This document shows positions 27,601 through 40,200 of a stretch of 64,000 bases of DNA, piece by piece; position 1 is the first letter of the stretch; every line of letters begins with the position of its first letter. This DNA comes from Anodontia alba (taxonomy: Eukaryota > Mollusca > Bivalvia > Lucinida > Lucinidae), in assembly GCA_964016985.1 (NCBI GenBank), contig OZ024831.1, positions 28,624,633-28,688,632 of the forward strand. The letters run 5' to 3'. The position numbers were made by a program, and so were the translations under genes. Under the pieces are notes generated by a model. It was not told where the DNA came from. It did no database searches and worked only from the letters and a program-made list of their open reading frames with translations.

Positions 27601-30600
27601 GTATCAGAGACATTTAATTGGATTAAACTTGTGGGTGTTCCCCCTTAAAGGTGGCATTTCAGTCATGTGAGGCTTGAGATGTGAGGCATCTGTCCTTTGT
27701 AATTTAGGCCTCACCAATCCTGACCATGAATAATAAAATGCTGTATTTACTGTAAGTTTTTGAACACCTTAACCTCACAGACTTCTTCTATAATTCGAAC
27801 AAGTCCAATATACATTTTGATGTGTCTAAAAACTGCTTGATGAGGGGCAAACAGTGCAGACCCTGACCAGATGCCATGTTCAGCAGCATCTGATCTGTGT
27901 CTACACTGCTTTTCCAGGCCTAAGGGTAACTACATTAGTTTGAAATGTGAATTTCTGTCAAGATTATAAAAACACAAAAGATTAATGTCCAGAACATTTC
28001 GGTGCACTATTTATTACTGACCTGTACCCCAGTACTATGTCCATCCATTGTACAGGCTGCACTGACTATTACTGTTAGTACCTATTCATTCGGGACAACT
28101 TAACTGCCCTACTTGTTGACCCACCAAGCACACAATGTTGAAACAATGCCGATTCAGCGTTGAGTCAACATCAAGCATTGAATCAACATTGAATCGACTT
28201 TGTGCCTGTTGGGTGAAGCATCTAAAAACCCCAATGAACGGCAAATGGTGCAGACTCTGATTAGACGCTGCATGCTGTGAGTACCCACAGCATATATTTT
28301 CATGGAGAAATAAAGAAAAACATTAATGATTTTTGACTGGAAAAAAGCGCTTTATCTGGAGCTATCATATGTTTTGGAAACAGCAATATATTTATCTACA
28401 AACTCCTCTTTTTACCACCAAGCCCTTTATACCCTTCAGATACCTTACAGTATGGTTCAGTTCAGGTTACATACAAATCAGCACATGAAAAGGGATCTAA
28501 ACACAAAGCACACAAACTCTCTTGTCAAATTGTTTAAATAAAGTTTGACATTTCTGTGAACTGTCTCCTTAGGAAACAATTCTCATGAATGTCAAATCTT
28601 ATTTTCTGGGGAAAAAATATTTCACATTGTTGTCTACTGAAATTTTTACCCAGCACGCAAAGCACTAACACCATATGGGCTGCACAAAATGATATGGTGC
28701 CTACAAGCCAGTGAAATGTACAGAATCAGATGATTCTGTGCAAGACCAGCACAATTTTGCACAAGGTCCTATTCTGACTGTTGTAGCTTATCTGATAAGC
28801 GGGTATTTTGGTGGGGAAATAATAATTAAGGGAAATTACCTTGGGAATAAGACTGACATGGAATTATTTACCTCCCTTCTCAGTGAGAGGAACCAAATTC
28901 TTTTCTTTAAGAGAAGCTCCCATTTTAGAAAGGAATTAAACTCCAAAAAAAAAAAAATTTCTTTCTTCAAAAGCTGTTTCCCTTTGAAACTTGGGGATGA
29001 ATCTCCCTTCACAAGCTCCTTTTATCTTGATACTAACATTGTCAGACAAACCTGCAGCTTGTAATGTCAAACCACATGGAACTGCCAGGCATGAAATAAT
29101 TGCAGTTCCATAGGGTGAAAACAAGCATGTTACATAACTCCAGATAAGAGGGTATCCAGATATCAGCCCTCCTCCCAGAAAAATAAGGTTTTTCTTAACC
29201 CTTGACCCTTTTCAAATTTTCAGCCAATTAGATTACTTGATCCAGATTGTTGTATTAATTCACATATTGAATGGCAAACAGTGCAGATCCTGATTAGTTG
29301 GCTTCTTAGAAGCCAATTCATCTGGATCTACACTGTTTGCAAAGGCAGGGTATATACGGGCTTAGCAGGACAAGGGTTAATTAAGGTTGGGCAATTCTTT
29401 TGAAAAAATAGAGTTTTGAAAACTGTACCCACAAGACACCAGATGAATGTCTAAATAACCTCAAACTGCATTCTTTTCAGAAGCTGATACTATGGGGTTT
29501 TTTTTTGTGCGTGTGTTTCTTCTTTTTCTGCTCTATGCGCATTCTTAGCCAACTTTCTCTATTTTATGAGTCTTCATTACATTATTACCCTAGCTCCAGA
29601 TAAGTGGATACAACTACAAAGTATTTTTCTTATTTCTCAACAAAGAATGATTATATTGTGAGTACTCATAAGAATTGTCTCAGTGAGGTGCTTCTAATGA
29701 ATGCCCAAAACATATGCTTTTGTGGAGAAAGAAGAGGGAAAATATTTACTTGGATATCCCTCCTACCTGGAGCCACCGTAATTACCCTAAGTATTGGGAC
29801 AGACAGGCATGAACATTGTAGATCCAGATCAGATTGTGGCATCTGATCAGGGTCTAGACTGTTTACTACTCACTCATGCAGCAGTTTTTAACCCTTGTCC
29901 TGCTGAACCTGGATATACCCTGCCTTTGCAAACAGTGAAGATCCAGATCAGATCTGGATCTGCACTATTTGTCATTCAAAATGTGAATTTATATCAACAA
30001 TTTGGATTAAGTAATCTGACTTGGTGGACAATTAGGAATGTGCATGGCATCTTAATTTAATCAGCATGACAAGGGTTAAGCACATCAACAGATAGTAAAA
30101 TGGACTTTTAGGACAAGTATGGTAATGAGGTAAGGTGACCCAATACTTAGGATAAATGGGCAAAGGGCTGAGAAAACGACCTTAGAACATATGTGAATAG
30201 TGAAGATCCAGACCAGCCTCTGTGCAGTCTGGTCAGGATCCTCACTGCCTACACAATATAGTGACCTTTGTTGAAGATATAAGACTAACAGTGAAGATCT
30301 TGACCCGACGCATGGCTATGCAAACTGGTCTGGGGCTTCACCATTTGTATATGCCCTAATGGTCCTTTTGTCAGCTGGCAGCCCAGATGCAGTACGCATC
30401 GAGGGTTGAGCGCAAGACTATAGTAACTCAAACATATTTTTGAAACCCTTGTTTAGGGTCAACTTTGACTCCTTTGTAAACAATGCAAATTTAGGTGCCA
30501 TTGCTCATACGAGCAATGGCATCTAAATTTCCATTGTTTACAGAAAGAAATGTTGTAATCTTCATAATGCCTTCATGGTGAGGAGATTAAGTATTGGGAA

Positions 30601-31149
30601 AAACAACCATCTGACTTGCAATAGTCTTGCGATCAACCCTCGGCATGATCTCTATCCCAAAAGTTCCATCCATAACACTGACCAGACAGTTGTATCATTT
30701 GAGTAATTTTGTGCTGATGGATGATTTGCATAAAATTGTCTAAGACAAAACAAATGGGAATTGTTAAAATGACAACTCTTAACTGAACAAAGCAACAATA
30801 AAATATTTAGGTCCTTTTTATGTCAGAGGAGTAGGTTACACACATTTTGATCAAATGTGAGTCATATCAGAATAAATTAACTTTTGTTCATCCTCCGGCA
30901 ACAATAAAAGCAATCAAAGTACAGAAAGAGCTGTCTCTAATGTTAGTCACCTGGCTACTAACTGGCCAAAATTCACATTTAGTGAAAAGCCCCATTTTTT
31001 GTATGAGTGTGTGTGTATAGCGGGGCGGGGGACAGTTATAACATTTTGGGAGTCATCTTTAATAAACTGTGTTATATCTGAAGCTATGCTAAAGTGAACT
31101 GTATCATAAAAGCAGGACTGATCCTTTTAGGAAAGGGGGCAAGAGGGGT

Positions 31150-31217
<68 letters not shown>

Positions 31218-34200
31218 TGGGTGGGGGGCCAGGTCCATTTGGACAGGAAAAAAAAAATGCATGTTTCTTTAATTTTTTACAAATTTCCACATGAAAACAA
31301 AATATTTCTGGCCTAGTAGGGGGTTCAACTGCCCCCTTGAACCCCCTCTGGATCTGCCCCTGAAAGAGGTTCCTATGTATGACAAGATATAAATCTCTTC
31401 AGCTGACTAATGTATAAATACTTGCAATGTGGATTTGCTTTAAATGACCATAACATTAACAATGGTCCACAAACTTCAAAACCTTTATTCCCTGAAAAGT
31501 AGCTCATTTATTCCTAGTCAAATAAAACTTTATAAGACTACCACCCCTTGTCCTTTGATACAACTGGTCACTATCAGCTCTTTGTCAATATAATTATATG
31601 TTTGTCACTTCTCTACAAAGAACTGGTAAAAATACAGCCACATTTAATCACCTGATTTGTATACCCCTTTAATTTTCTATTATGTCCCATAGGAAATGTT
31701 TCAAGTTTCAAGGATGTGATTATATATTCTGCCACAGGTTACAAAGGGCAAGCTAATATTACACTTTTCACCAAATCAAACATTCCCCATGTTAAGTTCT
31801 TGTAAAAGTGACACATTTTATTCTTTCTTCTTTTTTTTCTAAATCCTCTTAGGATTATGTGCTCTCTACTAAACTGTAACTTATCCTACCTTATTTAAAT
31901 ATTCGAACAGACATGAATCCTCAGCAAACACTGTAGACTCAGATGCAGGTTATTTGAGTCTACACTTTTTGCCATTCAATCAGCATATTTGAACACATCA
32001 TCAGGAAGACATGTTCAAACTTTATGCTAAGTACGGCTAAAAGTTATGAGCAGCACATGACAAAACCTACAATAAGACCTGTGTAACCAACAAAGACTCA
32101 GATCAGCCTGCACATCCACCAAGTATTGCAATTCTCATTTATCTATCTCTGGATAGCCTGGTGGGTGTAGAAGGCACATGCAATGAGTGAAGACTGATCA
32201 GACTGTGCAAATGCCCAGGCTGATCTGAGTCTTTGCTGGTAGCACAAGTCTTATGGTAGGTTTTGTCATGCACAGGCTCATATCTCAATATCAGAATATT
32301 CAGTACAAGCTATTTATCAAGAATTTGACAAGAGATAGACAAACACTTTCTCAAATTTGACAACTGAAGTGCATTACAGGTGCAGACAATCTTAGAGTTT
32401 GGTCCAAATCCATTTTCGATGGACTGCTCAAGGTTATTATAACCAAATATTAGCTGTTACAAAAAAAAAAAAAAAAAAAATAGGTCTACAATTAGTGTAG
32501 ACCAAGCTTTTTGTGAAAGCGAATACTTGTATTGAACATTTTACTGCATTGAACAGTTTTCAGCAAGGAATATAACCAGTAGACATCACCTGCAAGCTCT
32601 CTATACTACATTGCCTCAGTGGCTGTGTGAGGATAAAACTGACAAACACTTCAGTATTACTTTCTAAAATGGAGTTTGCAAATATCTATTTTCTGCATTT
32701 ACTTAATTCTGGCAGGTGCTTTGTATTAACTTTCCTTTTATGACACGCAGGTAGCTTTGGATTTCTGTTTCATTAACTCCTGATGTAGGATGGCCTTCAT
32801 AAAATTACATCTTTTTATTTTTAATCCTATAGTGTCTCATTCTTGTAATAACTGTAATACTTAAATGACATTTTGTATTTTAATCCCTAATACACTGGAA
32901 AATAATGTATACCCCTATAAACCCTGGTTTTACTATATAAAAGTGGGGTTTAAGGGGGTCAAAATTATACAGGTATGTTTTCATGATGTTATTATGATAA
33001 CCCTTTTCTCTAGAGTTGTGCATGACAGCACCCTTGTGACCATAACTTCCATCATTTAAGGTGCTGTATTTACTCCAAATATTCTGAGAGACATGCCTCA
33101 GCAAACAGTGTAGACCAAGGATCAGTCTGATCAGTGTCTACAATGTTTGGTATTTAATTATCAATACTTTGAACATTCATCAGATATATTCAAATAGATG
33201 TGTCCAAATTTTAGGATTAGAACAGTAAGGATTTAACATATATACACCACAACCTCATTATAACACTATTGTTGGGGTCCATAGCATAAACCATGTTAGT
33301 TAAACAACCGTGTTATATCCAAACAAAAATGTATAGATTATATTGAAAAATGACCATTTATGGTCATTTTTCAATATAATCTATACATTTTGGGATCCAT
33401 CATTGAACCGTGTTATATTCAAAACCATGTTATAACGAACTGTGTTATAAAGAGCTTGTAGTGTATATGTTTACCCAAATATTTAGGGTAAACACACTGA
33501 TACACCAAAACCAAGATCAATGTCTTATCATAAATTACAATCAAATACGTAAGTCTTATGCAAGAAATTAATTATTTATACATTCAATTCTAGAAGGACA
33601 ATACTGTCAATTTTAGGCATACTCAGCTTTCTATTTAATTACAGAAATGTAAGAAAATCAATATTTAATATTAAAGTTTACTCCTGAGGGTGATCAGTAT
33701 AGAACAGGTACACACACAGAAGCCTCCATTATTGCTTTGCATGCTGGGTAATAATATCAGCAGGCAACATTTCGGAATATTTTTTCCCAGAATACAGGTT
33801 TAGATATTTCCTGCAAATTGTCTCTTAGAAAACAATTTGCATAAATGTGAAAGCCTGTTTTCTGGGAAAAACAAGAAAAATATTTTAACCCTTCAACTGC
33901 CAATCACAACAATTGTCATCTGCTTTGTCGTCTGCTTGTGATTTTAAAAGTCAATTTTGCAAACAGTGTGGACCCAGATCAGACTGCTCCTAGGGGAGCA
34001 GTCTGATCAGGGTCCACACTGTTTGCCTGTATGCAGAAATGGGTTTGAAAAGCGTTTGCAAGAATTTTCAGCAGACGACATAAACAGACGACATTTTCAT
34101 GGCATTTTAAGGGTTAAACTGCCATCTACTGAAATTTTTACCAAACGTGCTAAGTGTTAATGATATAATATACTATAAATATTCAGACAGACATGCCTGA

Positions 34201-37200
34201 ATAAACAGTGTAGACCCAGATCAAACTTTTTCTTCAGCCATTTCATCTTGCCATTCTGCCACAGATTTAAGCCTTAAATTACTAAACAACTGTTGGTGGA
34301 ACAGAAAACTTTAATATTGCTTCATTTGGACAAGAAATGACAGACAACAAACCTGCAAGCTGACTGGTTGTCCACTCTGTTACATCCATTTTTTTATCCT
34401 CGGAATACTGATGCCAGTCTGTCATAGTATCCTTTGTTAAATTTTCTTATCTTTAACGAGGATTTTTTCAATTTTATTCACAATTTTAATGTGCCATAAT
34501 CTGCAAAGTAATGCTATAACTTGTGCTCAAAATCTACAAAACTGTCTTTGACCCCTTTAATTGTACTTCCCAAACAATAGCCTTGTAAAGTTTTTAAGGG
34601 AACAAAGACAACCAGTCCACAAGATCAATTCAACCAATCAACTGTAGTCATACCAATAATGTCTCTATCCTGACCGTGAATTGACTTTATCATTTCTTAA
34701 GTGGCTTTTCATTCAGAAAATAATGAATTTCTTTGGGAACCCTAATGGGAAATGAAGTTTTACTAATTTAACAAAACATGGCCCTAAATATGGAACATTT
34801 TTTTCACCCAACAGTATCGACAGATGTCTTATTTCTCCACAAAAAAATATGTTGTGGGTACTCATTAGAAGCATCTCAATGAGATGATTCTAATGAGTAC
34901 CCACAACATAGGTTTTTATGGAGAAATAAAATATTTATCCGGATACACTTATCTAGAGCTACACAAAAGCAAGATGAAAAGCTTATGACATCTCAGTCAA
35001 GCCAGGATTAATCGAAACCCGGAGCAATTTAATCAATTTTATGTCAATAAATTTATGACCACTAAGTATTTGTAATGGATAGTTGTTTAATATAGAGCTT
35101 CTGTGTCTAATAATTCAAGTGTTAAAGACCTTTTTATTGAAATATATTTGCTGTGTCATAGATGAACTGCATACCGAGCTGAATATTTGTTTTATGACTT
35201 CTCATATGTGGTGGGATCTCATGGTGAGTCTAAGTCAATTCTAATGAGATCCAACACCACGTTGTCATGATGATGATTTCATGTTTAATGATGCATCAAT
35301 CCATAATGGGTCATTTGCATCAAAAACCAAATTGACTTGGATATGTGTTATCATGAAGAGATAAATATGGACCATTATAAACCTAAATATTCGGACACTG
35401 TAACTCCTTACCATATTCGTCATAAAATCCAAACAACTAGAGATTCAATTTCTAGCCAATGTGTCAAAAAGTGCCCCCTGTCGTAGAATGGCAAGGACTG
35501 TAGTATGACGGATGAAACTGCTTAGGGTAATAGGGTAAATATTGTGTACAGATATAGTGTATATATAATAAATATATTTTCATTTCCAGAGGCCTGTCAA
35601 TTTGCTGTGTCATTAGCAATGATTGCAAGTTAAATTATTTCTAGCCTTTCTAGCCTTAGTGAGCACAAAAAAAAGCACAACACAGTATACAATTTCGTTT
35701 TCCAACCAGAAAATCTTAATATTTATTTACTCACTAGATCTTAACTGCTAAGGCCATTCTAATAATTAACCACAATATATTATTATTACTTCAGAAGGTG
35801 GCCCACAATATGTTTTTGTATGGAGAAATAAGAAAAGATCAATATTTTCTGGTTGAAAAATAAGTCTCTTATCTAGTATTATTGCATACACTGGGTGATC
35901 TGAGCCTTCAAGGTCATAGCTCCAGAATAAGGGAGTTTTCATGGAACAATATCTGTTATCTTTGCAACACACCTTGTGGGTACTCAATGGCAAGAATCCA
36001 CAAGAAGCAACCAAAAGATGCTGTTACCCAGTAAGCATTCTACATAAATCTATAGCGGGCCATTATCGGCCCCTCAGGGTAGCTGATGGGCCGGTAACAG
36101 CCCGCTATAGATTTATGTTTAATGTAGCAAGGTAGTTCTTATATATATGTATTTCTCCATAAAACTGTATGTTGAGGGTACTCATCAGAACTGCCTCATC
36201 ACACTACAGTAATGCTAATGAGCATTCGCAATGAATGTTTTGGTGGAAAAGAAAAGAAATATATTTGGATATCATTTTTATCTAGGGCTATGTGTATGGT
36301 ATTTCTTTCTGCATCATTAAAAGTGATGAAGCACACACATAGGGTGCTTATCCTTTACCACTCTCTGGGCATTTTCAGCAGACGACAAATTGATATTTTT
36401 TCTTATTTTTCACAAAAAAAAACAGGATTCAACATTTCATGCAAATTGTCTCCTTAGAAGACAATTTGCATGAAATGTCGTATCCTGTTTTCTGGGAAAA
36501 ATAAAAAAAATATTTCAAAATGTCTGCTGAAAATTTTACCCAGAGTGCTAAGCATTAATGCACAAGTGAGTAACAAAGGTCAAGGTCAAGCTGCACAGTC
36601 TCGTTAACCCTTAAAGCGCCAAGAAACTCTGCATCTGAAAATGTCGTCTGTTTATGTCGTCTGCTGAATATTCTTGCAAACTTTTCAAACCTATTTTTGC
36701 ATACAGACAAACAGCGTGGACCCTGATCAGACTGCTCCTTGAGGAGCAGTCTGATCTGGGTCCACACTGTTTGCAAAAATGACTTAAAATTGCAAGCAGC
36801 CGACATAGCAGACAACAATTGTTGTGATTGACAGCTTAAGGGTTAAATCACAGTCCTAGATAACTGGGGTATCTGGATAAATGTTTTTCTTATCTTTCCA
36901 GGAAAATGTATGTTATGGTGCTCATAATTTCTAATGAGTATCACAACAAACATTTTCATGATGAAATACAAAAAATATCAATACCTTTTAGTGATAAAAG
37001 CCTCCCCAGCGGGCACACAATGTTGAGAAAACATCACATGAATGTTGATGCAACATTATGACATTGATATCATGTTATACAAACTCATGTGCCCACAGGA
37101 ATGACCATTGCAGAAATGATAAAATAATTTTAACTTACAGATTTTACTGACAACTGGTTCTCCACAAACTTCTGGTCGGTAAACAAGGCACACAGACACA

Positions 37201-40200
37201 TTAACATCAGTTGCCGTCTGCAAAGACAAGCCAACAGTTTTCTCCGATGGTGTGACACAAGATTCTGCCGTGGTCCAGATTTTGCCGTTGTCTTTGCTGA
37301 CTTCAACGCGTAAACAGTAAGATTCGTTGAGATCGTTTGGAATGGTCAGATGCTTTTCCTCCACATGGTACTCTGGAATTTCTTTCAGTGGTGGGAATAC
37401 CAGAACTACAAAACAAGGAAAACTTAAGTTAAAACCATGAAAAAAATACCTGAGCAAACAAAAGAGACTAAGGCCCAGTTATTCAAAGCATCGTTAGTTA
37501 AACAAGCTCGTTAGTGGTCAACATGTTAACTGTTCTAGTAAGTACAATATCTAATTCACAGGTACTTTTGCTGAAAAAATGTGAGTATATGCCATATTTA
37601 ATGATCAAAGTTTTAACGGTACATTAACTAACTACATAATTGTTAGTTTTGAACTGGACCCAGATAAAACTGCTTAGTTTGATCCAGATCTACACTGTTT
37701 GCCATTCAGCCTGCACATTTTAAACCTACCAAGTAGTCAAATGGACTTATTCAAAGTCAATGTAAGAGGCCCAGGAGCTATGTTAGCTACATATTTTAGG
37801 GTAAATATTGTAAAAACTGAAAACACTCTTTTTTGAAATGAATCTCACGATGGATTAAAGAGAAGCAACCCCTACTTACCATTAGTTTGAGCAGTAAATC
37901 CCATGGAGTTGTTTCCCTTGCCTAAATAGTTCTTCCCATATACATGGAATGTGTAGGATGTTTGGGGCATCAAACCTGCCAATGAAAGAAAATATCTACA
38001 ACTTTTTTGTGTCATAGAAATTTAACCATTTCTTCCCAGAGTTTCTCAGCTAGAGGCAAACAGTGCAGATCCTGATGAGATGGCTTATGAGCTGTCGCAT
38101 TTGTCTCTACACTGTATGCATTGGTCTGCAGGGTGGAGGAGGTTAAATTACTACAATGAACATAATGCCCACTCAGCATCATTAAATAGTGTACACTATT
38201 CGACTGTCCATCTTGGGTATAGCAAAAGCGGGGTGGGTGGGGGGGGGGGGGTGGGTGGGGGGGGGGACAAGAATCGACAGGAGTACATGTCCATGTTCAT
38301 AGGTACTTAAGGCACCAGTCAAAATTGTAGCAGACAAAGAGTCTAAAATATGGTTCATTCATTTTTGTTTTAGAAAATCTGGATTCACAAGAAATATCAA
38401 GTCTTATTTTCTTGGAAATAAAAAATAGAATATCTGCTGCTATTGTGATTGGCACTTTAAGAGTTAATCCATGTAATAACAATTTGTTGAAAAAAACACA
38501 TTCACCAGTATTGCACTAGATATATGAGTAGTGTGAATATCAAGGAAGGACTTGTTATGAGAAATGGATACACCTCCAAGACAAATAGATCTAGGCCCAG
38601 TTGTTCAAAACTAATGATGTCGTTAGTTAACAAATTGTTAAAACTTTGATCATAAAATATGGCAAATATGCTAATATTTTTGCTGAAAAAAAATGTGAGA
38701 AGCTTTTGCATTTGCAAAAGCTATTCACATTTTTTCAGCAAAAATACCAGTGAATTAGATATTGTATTTACTAGAACAATTAACATTTTGACCATTAACG
38801 AGCTTGTTAAGCTAACGATGCTTTGAACAACTGGGCCCTGACATGAAAATATTTGCACCTTCTGACAAGGAGTTACTACAGATGGAGCTTATTATTTCCT
38901 TTAAGAGTAATTCCAATTCTTGAAATGTTTTAAATACACTAGGAAAACAACTTTAAGCTCACAAAAGTGGACTCTCTTCGCAGATAGTGGCAAAATCTTT
39001 AAGGTATATCCATTCACCTTAAGGAAAAAAAAATATGATGGATATGGTGTCCTACAGCACTGAGGCTGTAAGAGCAGGGATTAGAGATTATTGTGTCTTG
39101 GGCAACAGCATATGAAAGGCAGGGCTCAATCCTCTCCTTTCACAGTCTTTAACTTCCCCCTGGAGTGTACTAATTTACTGCTGGGTGAACAGAGAAAGTT
39201 TTTCAGTCAATGGCCTCAGCTGGGCTCTAACCTGCAACCTTCAGCAGAGCAGTCAAATGCTCTAACCACTCATCTACATTTCTTCTATATGTGCAGATGA
39301 CAATGTCTACAGAATTTTCATCTAGTTTTAGTAAAAGAGGTCTTGGAACTCATTAAATCTAAACGGTTCCAATGATTTTATGAAGAAATAAAGAAAACAG
39401 TATCCTTGAATTACCATCAGACTTTCCAATATCAGAATATTTATGGTTAATGGATATGCTTGGTAGATTTCCCACCAATTTTACATGAGAGACAACTTTT
39501 GTGACTTTCTGTTTGCTTTCCTGCACACCAAGCTCCTTCTGGAAAGGGGGGCTACTCTAAAAGGAAAACATTTGTTCCCCTTGAATTAGACCCCTTTTCA
39601 GAAGGGGCAGAAAACAATTTTCATAGTCACCTCCCCTGACTGTGTATCAATTCCAATTAAGCTAGTTAAGATATATCACAAGGATTCAACTTACGTGTCA
39701 CATTGAAAGTGTTAGAGCTACGAGGGTACACTTCCACGTCCTTTTGTCCATATATGCTGCTCACTAGAACAAAGAAGGTCTGGTCATAACCCCCATAAAA
39801 TCCTGGATCCCATTTCAGCTTTACAGACTCCCAGGTCTTGCCAATAGATGCCAGATTCGTTGGTGGATCAGGTATATCTGTTTTAGAAAAAGAAATAAAA
39901 TGATTCATTTCTTTCTTTTTACTCAGAATATTTAAAACTTAGAAAATGTTAACCCACAGTAAGCTTTAGGTAAAGCTAGTAGACTAACAAATTAAGCGAT
40001 TTTTTTTTTTATTTTTGTCAGAAAATAGTGCATGAAAATTCATTGAAATCATCTTTGAATGAGATGTTATGGTCCTATTTTTCAAAACAGACAAGAGAAA
40101 TAGTAAATCATCCTCTAATATTTCTATTAACCCACTGTAGACTGAATAGACTCCCCCACACTATATGTAGGAAGAGTCTTATTTCAATTTTAGGTACATC

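Larger units (their letters stand above)
658..37138. other. 36.5-kb intron between the four-Cys module and the transmembrane exon
   Basis: No frame in this interval shows Ig, FN3 or other domain signatures. It is filled with foldback repeats, SINEs, one HINE and low-complexity DNA, listed separately. Stretches where nothing beyond AT-rich sequence was recognised include about 658-1790, 8141-9040 (except the poly-C run), 19310-20440, 26150-26640, 30650-31080, 31220-32030, 34170-34790 and 34970-36020. Confidence 0.7.

Noticed and set aside
28711..29064. 117-codon plus-strand frame
   Set aside because: Overlaps a diverged PAL-I repeat with a lysine run from poly-A; not coding.
31084..31294. Valine/cysteine and histidine/threonine repeat peptides
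   Set aside because: Translation of the GT/AC microsatellite.
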